A stretch of DNA of 64,000 nt from RBG-16-42-24 sp964396785 (GTDB taxonomy: Bacteria; Patescibacteriota; Microgenomatia; UBA8517), in assembly GCA_964396785.1 (NCBI GenBank), contig CAYNFU010000001.1, positions 12,298-76,297 of the forward strand, written 5' to 3'. The translations under genes were made by a program, and so were the position numbers. Below are positions 18,294-26,826 of the stretch, piece by piece. Within the stretch, counting starts at the first letter, position 1. Each line of letters begins with the position of its first letter. The notes under the pieces are model-generated. The model was given only the letters and a program-made list of their open reading frames with translations. It was not told the DNA's origin and did not search any database.

Positions 18294-19638
18294 TAATGAA
18301 TTTTTCTACTCCCTTTCTTTTCTTATTCGATACTCTCGTAGTAATAATGTTCAATAAGATAAAACCAGTTACGGGCACCAAATAGGAAGAGGACCTTGCC
18401 AATGATCTACCTACTGTTTCCCACCAATCTGTTTGGAATGATACAAAATATAGTTGAAATGTGTAGAGGGCTAGACTGAGAAGCACAATAAAGAATAGGA
18501 ATAGTATCCCCCCGTTTCTTCTTATTTTATGCCAACCAAAAAGAACCGCCGCCAAAGTAGTTAGGTGAATTAAAAGGGGAATTCCCCAAGACCTTAGAAT
18601 GATGACTAAGACATTTACCCAGGACCCGGTAAAAATACCCACGAGGAGTTCAGTTAGATATAAGCCTGAAAAATTAAGGACACTCGGATTTTCACCTACA
18701 ACCTTAATAAAATACGACCAAGTGAAATACTCCAATAAACAAAAAACAGCTAATAAAATTCCGGGGATTAATACGTTTTTAATAGCCTTTCCTATGAGTG
18801 AAGTAATGATAAAGGAAAGTAGAACCACCAGCCAAACAGGTTCAAGAAATCTTATCCAAATTGAGGTGGAAATAAAAAAGGTCCCGAAAAGTAATTCCCA
18901 AAGCTTTTTGTTTCTTAGATAGTTAAAAATCAGGAATATTCCAAAAACCAGATGTAGTGTATAAGGTAGATTTGTGTATTCCCTTATTGAGATTAAAAAA
19001 ATGACGTCGTTTGAGGCAACAATCAATGAAAGGAAGGCTGCAGTTTTCTCACCAAGACTCTTACGTGTCAAAAAGAATACTCCAATAGTAAGAAGCAGTA
19101 AGTTTAAAGAATAATATATTCCTACAGGAAACTTGCTTACGTCAAATACCTTTTCCCAAAAAAAGTGTGCGATAGATGTATATGGAGGATAGAGAAGATA
19201 GTAATACTTATTTAAGTTATCAAAACGAGAAAGAGCTGGCATATCGGAAAACTTCATCCCAGCCTCTAAAAACTTTGCCCTTGCATCATAGAGGGCAACT
19301 GCATCCCAATGAATAGAGTCTTTATTAAGATTCAGATATACCGAGGTTCCCACGACGACAAAAGTTAAAAGAAGAAAAACCAAAGCCAGAATGTTTATTT
19401 TGAAAAAACCCTTTTTAAGCCACTTTATTTGTCCTATATGCAAAGTTTTAACAAACGCGTAAATACCAAAAATTGCGAGTCCCGCAAGGCTAACTAATTC
19501 AACCATTCCAGGAACACTCGAGGCATACTCATCTTCCAGATTAAAAAAGAATAACTTTTTAAAAAGCATTAAAAATACGATAAGTGTTGAGATAACAAAT
19601 TGAGGCATACTAGAAATATACTTGATAAACCGAGCCAT
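18280..19638 (-). CDS. GT-C-type membrane glycosyltransferase
   Basis: The 452-residue protein has an early N-terminal helix pair. Its outer loop carries DSIHWDAVALYDARAKFLEAG (D112, D118) followed by YYYLLYPPYTSIAHF, and a string of helices runs to the C-terminus. The 'WDa...yd.rAk' form marks a GT-C subgroup seen in bacterial surface-glycan loci. Unlike its neighbours it has little C-terminal outer domain. It overlaps the membrane protein upstream by 29 bp and the GT2 synthase downstream by 14 bp, so all three are probably co-translated. Confidence 0.8.
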   Translation of the reverse strand: MARFIKYISSMPQFVISTLIVFLMLFKKLFFFNLEDEYASSVPGMVELVSLAGLAIFGIYAFVKTLHIGQIKWLKKGFFKINILALVFLLLTFVVVGTSVYLNLNKDSIHWDAVALYDARAKFLEAGMKFSDMPALSRFDNLNKYYYLLYPPYTSIAHFFWEKVFDVSKFPVGIYYSLNLLLLTIGVFFLTRKSLGEKTAAFLSLIVASNDVIFLISIREYTNLPYTLHLVFGIFLIFNYLRNKKLWELLFGTFFISTSIWIRFLEPVWLVVLLSFIITSLIGKAIKNVLIPGILLAVFCLLEYFTWSYFIKVVGENPSVLNFSGLYLTELLVGIFTGSWVNVLVIILRSWGIPLLIHLTTLAAVLFGWHKIRRNGGILFLFFIVLLSLALYTFQLYFVSFQTDWWETVGRSLARSSSYLVPVTGFILLNIITTRVSNKKRKGVEKFINEKT

Positions 19639-20593
19639 CCTCAGTTTTCAAAACCGCATCTAGTCTTTCGTATTTAATTTCCGTTTTTTCGTCAAAAATA
19701 ATCACTCTACTCTCTTCATGAAAGATAGGCCAATGAGTTGAATCAGACAAAGGGTCAATTTCAACAAAGTAGGCTACCTTTATTTGCTCTGCCAGCTCCT
19801 GATTATCCAAAAGTGCCCCACTTATTAACTCTCTTGGAAAGAGGAAATATCTCAAAACCGGCTGATTGCCTATTGCAGGCCATTTTTCTCCTTGAGGAGG
19901 GTGAATTACTTTTACATCTTCCGGTGAGTTTTCTTTCAAAAGAACAATATATTTATAATGAACACCCATCCTACTTTCGAAACCCCCTTTTACTTCTCCC
20001 AGTAATCGAGTCCAGCTGACAAATGGAGAAAGAGAGAGAATTATTAATCCAGAAAGGCCGGTCAAAGCCAATAAAAATGAATATCCTTCCCTTCTTGCTA
20101 GCCCACTGGCCCCTTGACTTTTTTGTCTCAAAAGCTTGAAGGATCGATTGTAAACCAGCATAAATAAAAATACGAAAAGCTCAAGAGCCGTAACAAAGGA
20201 CATGAGCTCCAATTGAGGAACAGTTAGTCCAAAGTGCCCATAAAGAAAATTGGGGTAATTCCTCTCCTCTAGAGCTAGAAGAAATCTTGCTAATGTTAAA
20301 AAGGTCACACTGGAAATAGAAAGAAAAATCAAAGTTTTTCTTTGGAGCACTGATATTTTTTTATCAATAAATCTCTTGAACCAAAGAACTATTATCAAAA
20401 GCACGATAGAAGAAATAAAAAAAGGAAAATAGTATAAAAGTGTAGAAAGACCAATTATTCGGAAGTTTTGAAAGTCTTTATTTACAACAAAATAAAGACG
20501 AAAGACACTTAAAAGAGGGGACAACAAAAAGGTGAGCCAAAGTAGCACCAAAAGGACATGACTATAAATAATACGTAGTATTTTTTCTTTCAT
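19610..20593 (-). CDS. Membrane protein with C-terminal outer domain, function unknown
   Basis: The 327-residue protein has about six helices in the first 200 residues and then an outer domain. That domain contains HYKYIVLLKENSPEDVKVIHPPQ, NQPVLRYFLFPRELISG and YFVEID, and ends GSVYQVYF. No acidic pair is evident in the first outer loop, so I would not call it a transferase. The outer domain resembles the C-terminal domain of neighbouring GT-C proteins, in which a 'k...pe...v...' strand is followed by a W/YF segment; it may be an acceptor-binding partner. It is coupled by ATGA to the gene upstream and overlaps the GT-C gene downstream by 29 bp. No family recognised. Confidence 0.75.
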   Translation of the reverse strand: MKEKILRIIYSHVLLVLLWLTFLLSPLLSVFRLYFVVNKDFQNFRIIGLSTLLYYFPFFISSIVLLIIVLWFKRFIDKKISVLQRKTLIFLSISSVTFLTLARFLLALEERNYPNFLYGHFGLTVPQLELMSFVTALELFVFLFMLVYNRSFKLLRQKSQGASGLARREGYSFLLALTGLSGLIILSLSPFVSWTRLLGEVKGGFESRMGVHYKYIVLLKENSPEDVKVIHPPQGEKWPAIGNQPVLRYFLFPRELISGALLDNQELAEQIKVAYFVEIDPLSDSTHWPIFHEESRVIIFDEKTEIKYERLDAVLKTEDGSVYQVYF

Positions 20594-22173
20594 ATTTCAA
20601 GGCTACGAATCTCCCAATAATATCTAAACCCTTCGTTTAAAAAGGGGGGATTTTTCAAGGTTTGAATTGGTCTGGACCCAAAATTATTCCTAAAGGCGTT
20701 CGGATCGATCCGAGAAACATGATAGGCTTTCGAATCTAAAAGAGTATAGTTTGAGTTTGAAAGACTTTCTAAATTTATAACCGACTCCAAAGATGACCTG
20801 GTAAATAAATCTCCTTCAGAAGGGGGTGGTAGTTTAAGTCTCTCTACCTCGGGTTTACCTCCATGGAAATAATTAAGATGCATTGGAATCTCATAAACTA
20901 CTTCCCAGTTGTCAATTGTTTCCTTGGCGTTTAAATAAACGGTGCCCTCCTTAACTTTTGCTATTGCGTCGACCTGGTCTTTTTCAAACTGAATAAATGT
21001 TGCAAACCAGTTTCTGTAATTTAAAGTTCTTGCGATATTTAAGGGTGCTTCCACGAAAAAAAGGTTACAAAGGGTAAAAATTGCTAGAAACTGAAAAGCA
21101 ACTTTCTTCCAACCTGAAAAAACACTCATTTTTTCAATCTCATTCATCACTCTTGAAATTAGTATCGTTACCAGGATAGAAAATGCATAAATCGATGGAA
21201 GAAGATACCTATCTAGTACATATCTCCATGGAAATAGTATTACTGTAAATGAGACAAAAACCAAAAGCCAATAAACAAAATGGGATCCTGCTATCCCCTG
21301 CCGGAACTTTTTAATAATCAAGGTAAAAGGAGCTGCAATAAGAAAAATTTCAAAGAAGGGACTTAAGGAATTTGAAAGAAGTTTTAAGAAATTTAGGCCA
21401 TTTTGAAGAATAAACAATAGGTTAAGCCTGTAATTACTTGAGTAGTTAGGTCCTGTCTGAGCTCCACCGAGGAACATTTTTACTAAAATAAATATTGCCC
21501 CCGATACAATTAACATGGTAATTAAAGCTTTTTTATGAAGTACTTTTGGAAATAGTATTCCCAAAATAAACACCGCAGGCAAGATCGCAATTGATGCTTC
21601 CTTAAGCAAAAGCAAAAAAATTAGAGTCAGACTCAAAATGATAATTGCAGGTCCTCTCAACTTTTTAGATATATGCTCAAGATTCAAAAAAAGTAAGGAA
21701 AATATTCCCAAAAATAGCACCATATATGGCTCGATAGGGCCTAGCCTTATCATATTTTCGCTAAAAGAATAATTGGTGACAAAAAGGGCGGCACCCAAGG
21801 TAACGGCAATAGCATGGGATCTTGCCGAGAGCGCCGACAAGACAAAAAGTATTACCAGGGCAAGTCCAAATCCGTAAATCCTGAGTTCGTGTTGAAATTG
21901 TGCGTCAACTCTTGGAGGCTGATATAAAATACCTTGAATGAGCCAGTAACCAGTTCTTGATAAACCAACGTCTGGAAGTACTTCGATAATCTGAGACTTA
22001 AAACTAGTACATTTACGCTCGACTAAACATTCTCTTACGTAAATCCCATACTTAATTGATTGACCGTCGTCAATAAGAGAGAAGTTTTTGAAAATTTGGG
22101 GGCTCAAAACATACCTTGCATAAAAAAGATAAGCTAACGCTACAAAAATCAAGAAAAATATTTTTTTACCCAT
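20590..22173 (-). CDS. GT-C-type membrane protein, paralogue of the 23658 gene
   Basis: The 527-residue protein has an outer loop with NFSLIDDGQSIKYG (D35-D36), then LFVTNYSFSENMIRLGPIEPYMVLFLG, and an outer C-terminal domain containing KETIDNWEVVYEIPMHLNYFHGG. The protein at 23658 has the same blocks (FSLVDDGQ, ATNYSLSENIIRLGTNEPYQ, KENINNWEWLYEVPIHLKFFYG), so the two are clear paralogues. The DDGQ pair stands where GT39-like enzymes carry their catalytic acidic residues. The 24-bp gap upstream has CATAAT 9 nt from the ATG and a weak AGG. It is coupled by ATGA to the gene downstream. Confidence 0.82.
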   Translation of the reverse strand: MGKKIFFLIFVALAYLFYARYVLSPQIFKNFSLIDDGQSIKYGIYVRECLVERKCTSFKSQIIEVLPDVGLSRTGYWLIQGILYQPPRVDAQFQHELRIYGFGLALVILFVLSALSARSHAIAVTLGAALFVTNYSFSENMIRLGPIEPYMVLFLGIFSLLFLNLEHISKKLRGPAIIILSLTLIFLLLLKEASIAILPAVFILGILFPKVLHKKALITMLIVSGAIFILVKMFLGGAQTGPNYSSNYRLNLLFILQNGLNFLKLLSNSLSPFFEIFLIAAPFTLIIKKFRQGIAGSHFVYWLLVFVSFTVILFPWRYVLDRYLLPSIYAFSILVTILISRVMNEIEKMSVFSGWKKVAFQFLAIFTLCNLFFVEAPLNIARTLNYRNWFATFIQFEKDQVDAIAKVKEGTVYLNAKETIDNWEVVYEIPMHLNYFHGGKPEVERLKLPPPSEGDLFTRSSLESVINLESLSNSNYTLLDSKAYHVSRIDPNAFRNNFGSRPIQTLKNPPFLNEGFRYYWEIRSLEI

Positions 22174-22197
22174 GGCTACCTAATTATGCAACAGGTC

Positions 22198-22842
22198 TTA
22201 CTCCCTTGCGTATTGGCGCATGTTGCTTTTAGCCTTTTTCTTTTCGAGAACAAAAATTCCCAATCTGAATGGGAATCCTGCACAAATGAGTCTGAATTTT
22301 TCAAAATGCAAAACATTAAATTTTCTATTTTTGAATACATTAAACCACCCCGCCTCAGTTTTATTGCTATGGGGGTGTCCCTTGAATTCCCAATTAACAA
22401 TACTGTCTTCTATTAATGTAAGCCATTTTTCAACAGGGCTCTCGAAAAGATCTTCCATAATGATTATCCTCTTTGACGATACACGAATAGCCTCGTCTAA
22501 AACTGATAAAGGTTTCTTACAATGATGCAAAACTGCAATAAGTAAAGATGTATCAAAACTTTCATCGGGAAACGGGAGTTTCTTACCATCGTAAATTATC
22601 ACTGGTATCGACTTGCACAAAGGATTTAAGCGAACGTCAATACAGGTAATATTCTTATTTTTCGCCTCCATAATCCCCTTAGCGACAAAACCTGTTCCGG
22701 TTCCAATGTCCAAGATTTTTTCTTTTTTGTCTATAAATGGAGAAATTCTTTTGACAATTTGCTTTGCCCGCTTTTTATATTCATCCTCCATAATCTTGCG
22801 GGTGAAGGAAATTTTTTCTAAGAGGTAAAATGGAGAAGACAT
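22198..22842 (-). CDS. Class I SAM-dependent methyltransferase
   Basis: In this 214-residue protein ILDIGTGTG at 43-51 is SAM motif I. KLPFPDESFDTSLLIAVLHHCKKP gives the 'lpf.d.sFD.v......l.h...p' region of Methyltransf_11, and RIIIMEDLFE is a later strand. The C-terminus is basic. AAAAGG lies about 10 nt before the ATG, one of the few credible ribosome binding sites in the array. It is separated by 27 bp from the methyltransferase upstream, and the two appear to form a pair next to the GT-C gene at 20590. Confidence 0.9.
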   Translation of the reverse strand: MSSPFYLLEKISFTRKIMEDEYKKRAKQIVKRISPFIDKKEKILDIGTGTGFVAKGIMEAKNKNITCIDVRLNPLCKSIPVIIYDGKKLPFPDESFDTSLLIAVLHHCKKPLSVLDEAIRVSSKRIIIMEDLFESPVEKWLTLIEDSIVNWEFKGHPHSNKTEAGWFNVFKNRKFNVLHFEKFRLICAGFPFRLGIFVLEKKKAKSNMRQYARE

Positions 22843-22869
22843 TTTTTAAAACCTTTTCTAATTCAATCT

Positions 22870-23556
22870 TTAGTTATTTTTTTCTTTGGTCACCAGATAT
22901 CCCTGATGAATCATTAGATATTTCAAAAAACTAAATTTTTCGAATTGATCAAAAAATGGGTTGGGTAAGATAAAGTTAAAATGATATTTCTTGGTAACTT
23001 TTCCTCTTCTTTCTAGTGCTCGCCTTATTTCCCAAGGATAGTACCAATATTCGTTTCCGTGATATGGCCTCACTCCGATACTGCATAGTAAGGTATATAA
23101 AGGCTTGAATAATTTATTTGGAGTAGTTAAGACAAGATAGCCGCCTTTTTTAAGCACCCGGAAAAGCTCACTTAATACCTTGTTCTGTTTGTTGACGTGC
23201 TCGATAACTTCAGTGCATAAAACTAAGTCGAAAGAATTATCTTTATAAGGTAATTTTTGAGCGGGAGCTACAACAAACTTACCTCTTGGATATCTTTTGC
23301 TACTAATATTTATTAGCCTTTTTCCGATATCAATCCCGTGTACCTCTGCACCAAGTTTACCTGCTCGAAAAGCAAAATAACCTAGACCACATCCAACATC
23401 TAAAAATTTTTTTCCTTTTAGGGGAATTTCATCGAACAAAGTTTTATAAACAACTCTCAATCTTTTATTTGTTTCGGGTTTATGGATCTTTTCTTCCCAA
23501 TCTTCAGCAATACTGTCATAAAAAAGTTCTTTATTTTTGGTGCCATTAATTTTCAT
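22870..23556 (-). CDS. Class I SAM-dependent methyltransferase (UbiG/Methyltransf_11-like)
   Basis: The 228-residue protein opens like UbiG-type enzymes: NKELFYDSIAEDWEEK. Motif I is FLDVGCGLG (51-59), then AEVHGIDIG, KLPYKDNSFDLVLCTEVIEHVNKQ and VLKKGGYLVLTTPN. UbiG itself is unlikely, because the neighbours are glycan genes and no quinone genes are present. Lipid-linked glycan methylation is more plausible. It follows the longest noncoding stretch of the window (101 bp); no convincing -10 near the ATG was found there. Confidence 0.92.
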   Translation of the reverse strand: MKINGTKNKELFYDSIAEDWEEKIHKPETNKRLRVVYKTLFDEIPLKGKKFLDVGCGLGYFAFRAGKLGAEVHGIDIGKRLINISSKRYPRGKFVVAPAQKLPYKDNSFDLVLCTEVIEHVNKQNKVLSELFRVLKKGGYLVLTTPNKLFKPLYTLLCSIGVRPYHGNEYWYYPWEIRRALERRGKVTKKYHFNFILPNPFFDQFEKFSFLKYLMIHQGYLVTKEKNN

Positions 23557-23657
23557 TTTTTATGCTTAAACAATTTTTGAGCACGACTAACTATACCAGA
23601 AGGTATGGTCAAGAAACTACTGACAGATATTTCGCAGTAAAATAACTGAAAATCTTA
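23557..23657. other. 101-bp intergenic region with a small inverted repeat
   Basis: This is the longest noncoding interval. ATACC and GGTAT (23593-23606) form a 5-bp stem with a 4-nt loop and no T-run after it, so it is not a standard terminator. On the minus strand TTGACC and TATAGT are present but only 11 bp apart, too close for a sigma70 promoter. It could hold a regulator site for the methyltransferase downstream. Confidence 0.3.
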
Positions 23658-25268
23658 TTAATCAACCTTTCCTATTTCCCAGTAGTACTCCTGATAATCA
23701 CTGACAGGCGGGTTAATTATAGTAGAGATTGGCTGAGAAAAGAATCTGCTACGAAATTCTAAAGGATCTATCCAGAGAACAAGATATTTTTTACTCTCTA
23801 AAACTTCATAACCTACTTTTTTCAGCTCATCCCCAGAATATTTTTTGTCAAAAGTAACCTGAGAAAAAATATATCCCTTACTCGGGATTGTTTCTTTGAG
23901 AATTTCTAAGTTAGGTTCAATTCCATAGAAAAATTTTAAATGAATTGGAACCTCATAGAGCCACTCCCAATTGTTTATATTTTCTTTTGCATTAACAAAT
24001 ATTTTTTCTCCATTGTATTTTGCTATTAGCCTAACCTGTTCCCTTTCGAATTGTGTAACCAGAAGAAACCGGCTCTGATAGTTTACAGTTTTGGCCAGAT
24101 TTAAAGGAAAACCCCTCAAAAAAAGTCCCAATACAATAACTATTAAAGCAGCATTGAAAAAAACACGCATTTTCTCATTTTTTACTTGGAAGAAATATTT
24201 CCGAAAGATTTTTACAGCTTGGTCAAACAAAAACATTGTAAAAATAATTATTCCGAAAACCGCTACAAGCTGATATCTCTCCAAAACAAATTCCCACGGA
24301 AAAAGGATCACTGTAAAAAATAATGCAAAAAAACCCCAAAAATACACTCTGCCAACCTTAAATTCCACCCTCGCTGTTTTATTAAGCATTAAGAGTACTA
24401 ACAAAATAAGGGATATCTTAAAAAATGGGGATAGAGAATTTGAAAGAAGCACCAAGTTTTCCTTTGATTTTGCAATAATTGCTCCCAAGCTAGTTACGTA
24501 GTTACTCGTATAGAGTGGTATCTCTGTTGAAATAGTCGAAGACAAAAATCTAGTAATAGTTATTCCTGCAAGAAGAATAATAAAAGGTATGCCAGCTAAT
24601 AAACTTGCCCTTTTAAAAGCTTTTTTGCCAAAAACCAAGATTTCAGTAATGAAAATTGTCGGCAAAATGGCGATATTACTCTCCTTTATTAAAACAGTAA
24701 TGGTTAGAATAAAAATCGGGACCCAAGGGATTTTAGTTCTTCTATCTCTTCTCACCAAAGTGTGAAGATAAATAAGAGAAAATGCTGCAAGAAACAATAT
24801 CTGGTATGGCTCATTTGTACCAAGACGAATTATGTTCTCACTAAGAGAATAATTAGTTGCAAATAGGAGTGCTCCGCCGATAACGAATACGGAGCTCACA
24901 CTCAAATCGAGTAGGGCTAGTGACAGTAGTATTACTGCGGCATATCCGACCACATATACTCTAAAAATGTGGTGCAGCTGAGCATTATTTCGAAACACCT
25001 CATAGACAATATTATTTATAAGCCAATAAGTCGGCCTGAACCGACTTGTCCCGAACTCAAAAGTCTGGTCTATAAATTTGGAGCATTTTAATCTTAAAAC
25101 ACAATCTTCTAAATATGAGGAGCTTTGAATTAAAACTTGCCCGTCATCTACCAGAGAAAAATTGGTGAGCTTCCATGGTTTAAGAAAAATCGATGCGTAT
25201 AAGAAATAAAAAACTGTAATAATCATCAACACCAGAAGGTTATTTTTTACTAGAGGTGGAATTCTCAC
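23658..25268 (-). CDS. GT-C-type membrane protein, paralogue of the 20590 gene
   Basis: The 536-residue protein shares the whole plan of the 527-residue protein at 20590: FSLVDDGQ (D41-D42) in the first outer loop, FATNYSLSENIIRLGTNEPYQ in the middle, INNWEWLYEVPIHLKFFYG in the outer C-terminal domain, and a common ending with SQPISTIINPP and YYWEI. Length and domain order agree throughout, pointing to duplication followed by divergence. The start is GTG, overlapping the methyltransferase stop as GTGA. Donor and acceptor are unknown. Confidence 0.82.
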   Translation of the reverse strand: MRIPPLVKNNLLVLMIITVFYFLYASIFLKPWKLTNFSLVDDGQVLIQSSSYLEDCVLRLKCSKFIDQTFEFGTSRFRPTYWLINNIVYEVFRNNAQLHHIFRVYVVGYAAVILLSLALLDLSVSSVFVIGGALLFATNYSLSENIIRLGTNEPYQILFLAAFSLIYLHTLVRRDRRTKIPWVPIFILTITVLIKESNIAILPTIFITEILVFGKKAFKRASLLAGIPFIILLAGITITRFLSSTISTEIPLYTSNYVTSLGAIIAKSKENLVLLSNSLSPFFKISLILLVLLMLNKTARVEFKVGRVYFWGFFALFFTVILFPWEFVLERYQLVAVFGIIIFTMFLFDQAVKIFRKYFFQVKNEKMRVFFNAALIVIVLGLFLRGFPLNLAKTVNYQSRFLLVTQFEREQVRLIAKYNGEKIFVNAKENINNWEWLYEVPIHLKFFYGIEPNLEILKETIPSKGYIFSQVTFDKKYSGDELKKVGYEVLESKKYLVLWIDPLEFRSRFFSQPISTIINPPVSDYQEYYWEIGKVD

Positions 25269-26023
25269 TTTTTTCTAAGAAATATTTGTACAGACCCTCC
25301 CAGGTATTTTACAAGAGGAATGAATTTAAGGTTATCGAATATTTTATCAACTATCTTAAGAATACTTAGTGGTATAAATCTCGCAGGATATATAAACTCA
25401 GACATTGAAATATTGATAACTTTAAAGTCTTTAAAAACACTATTTAAACCTAGGGGATTAACTGCCCATTCGTCTTTCGAATCACCAACTAAACTTTTTA
25501 GCTTCCTATTAGACTTTATTATATAAACGACTGGGTTAAGGATGTTGGGTTCATAAAAAAATGCTAACCCCCTTTTTTTTAGAACTCTCAATAGCTCATT
25601 TTTAAATCGAGGTATGTCTAAATGATGTAAAACGTAGAATCCGAAGACTACGTCAAAAAAGTCAGATTTGAACCCGCTACTATATGCACTTCGGGCAAGA
25701 AACCGAACATTTTTGACTCCTGCGCATTTCTTCTTTGCCACCTGCAAAATCTTCTCAGAAATATCTATGGCAATAATTTTTGACTTGGGAAAGTAATTAC
25801 ATATTCTTTTGGTATACTCTCCTGTACCACACCCAATTTCAAGAATTGATATCGGTTTGTTCCCTAAACTTCTTCGAATTGAACTGACAAATTCCAAAAC
25901 TTTCTTGTCAATTTTGTATTTTGTAAAGTCACCTTCATACCCATAATTTGTGTCGTAAGCCAGAGCGGCTTCATTAAAATGTTCTTTTTCGCGAGCTTCC
26001 AGTTTTTTAATATTTAATTTCAT
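25265..26023 (-). CDS. Class I SAM-dependent methyltransferase
   Basis: In this 252-residue protein motif I is ILEIGCGTGEY (60-70), followed by KIIAIDIS, then FFDVVFGFYVLHHLDIPRFKNELLRVLKKRGLAFFYEPN, a standard Methyltransf_11/25 series. The C-terminal part is basic and hydrophobic. A hand count over 25381-25560 gives about 32% G+C, lower than the right-hand part of the window. It is coupled at both ends (ATGA upstream, GTGA downstream), linking two methyltransferases with the GT-C gene at 23658. Confidence 0.92.
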   Translation of the reverse strand: MKLNIKKLEAREKEHFNEAALAYDTNYGYEGDFTKYKIDKKVLEFVSSIRRSLGNKPISILEIGCGTGEYTKRICNYFPKSKIIAIDISEKILQVAKKKCAGVKNVRFLARSAYSSGFKSDFFDVVFGFYVLHHLDIPRFKNELLRVLKKRGLAFFYEPNILNPVVYIIKSNRKLKSLVGDSKDEWAVNPLGLNSVFKDFKVINISMSEFIYPARFIPLSILKIVDKIFDNLKFIPLVKYLGGSVQIFLRKK

Positions 26024-26781
26024 GGGACGCTTAGCTTTGCAACAACTGAAATTCCTAACGGATATTTAAAATATTTGACCATTCGAACCTCGCTGGTAAA
26101 TAAAAACTTGAGTAATTCATTTATAAGACTCACGTGGGCGACGTCGAAATTAACACTATTATCATAGTTGCTTAAACTCCTTAAGGGTTTAAGTCTGCTC
26201 AAAAGCCTCATTGAAATTATTGGTAGGGAAAAAAGGAAATTGAAATAACTAATAAAATCTACTTTCAATCCTGCTTTTTTCGCCAACATTCTAAACCTTC
26301 TTCTTGTGTATCTTCTCTCGTGTCCTTGATTAGTATCGTGCCCAGACCAAATAAAGGGAAGTGCCGGGCTTGTAATAATAATTTTCCCTTTCTTCCTCAA
26401 AACTCTTGCCGCCTCTTTAACAACCCCAGCATCATCTTCAATATGTTCAATCACATCAAGAATTAACACTACGTCAAAGAAACCATTCTTGAAAGGTAAA
26501 TTTAAAGCGTTAGCCTTAAAAATATTTTTGTGTCCCCTTTTTTTTGAAAACTGAATCGCTTTTTGAGAAGTATCAATGCCATAAAGTTCGGCTTTTGGAA
26601 ATGAAGTTTTAAGGAATGAAAGAGTCTCACCAGTGCCACAACCAACATCTAAAATTCTCTTATATTCCAATCCGCCAAGTAGTCCTTTAATTAGTTCTCG
26701 CCTACCTTCCCACCACCAATGAATTTTTTCAATCTCGTTGAATTTCTCAAGAAGGAAGTCGTCCATGCTCTTTGTTCTCAT
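26020..26781 (-). CDS. Class I SAM-dependent methyltransferase
   Basis: The 253-residue protein starts with EIEKIHWWWEGRRELIKGLL, a motif common in methyltransferases of surface-glycan loci ('e..hfWf..rr'). SAM motif I is ILDVGCGTG (43-51), and GFFDVVLILDVIEHIEDDAGVVKEAARVLRKKGKIIITSPA completes the fold. TATAAT lies 7 nt before the ATG with no Shine-Dalgarno sequence, so it likely heads the transcript that continues into the next methyltransferase and GT-C gene. Confidence 0.92.
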   Translation of the reverse strand: MRTKSMDDFLLEKFNEIEKIHWWWEGRRELIKGLLGGLEYKRILDVGCGTGETLSFLKTSFPKAELYGIDTSQKAIQFSKKRGHKNIFKANALNLPFKNGFFDVVLILDVIEHIEDDAGVVKEAARVLRKKGKIIITSPALPFIWSGHDTNQGHERRYTRRRFRMLAKKAGLKVDFISYFNFLFSLPIISMRLLSRLKPLRSLSNYDNSVNFDVAHVSLINELLKFLFTSEVRMVKYFKYPLGISVVAKLSVP

Positions 26782-26788
26782 AAAAAAG

Positions 26789-26794
26789 ATTATA
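26789..26794 (-). promoter_or_regulatory. -10 box of a putative leaderless promoter for the methyltransferase at 26020
   Basis: A perfect minus-strand TATAAT is placed 7 nt upstream of the ATG in a 45-bp gap. No good -35 match and no ribosome binding site is present between box and start. Confidence 0.5.
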
Positions 26795-26826
26795 CCGATA
26801 GAGCTACCAAGTTAGAAGAGGAGCGG

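Noticed and set aside
22176..22400. 74-residue minus-strand frame overlapping the methyltransferase at 22198
   Set aside because: It is in a different frame within a well-supported methyltransferase gene and has no recognisable features.
23593..23606. Inverted repeat ATACC-N4-GGTAT as a transcription terminator
   Set aside because: The stem is only 5 bp and is not followed by a T-run on either strand.
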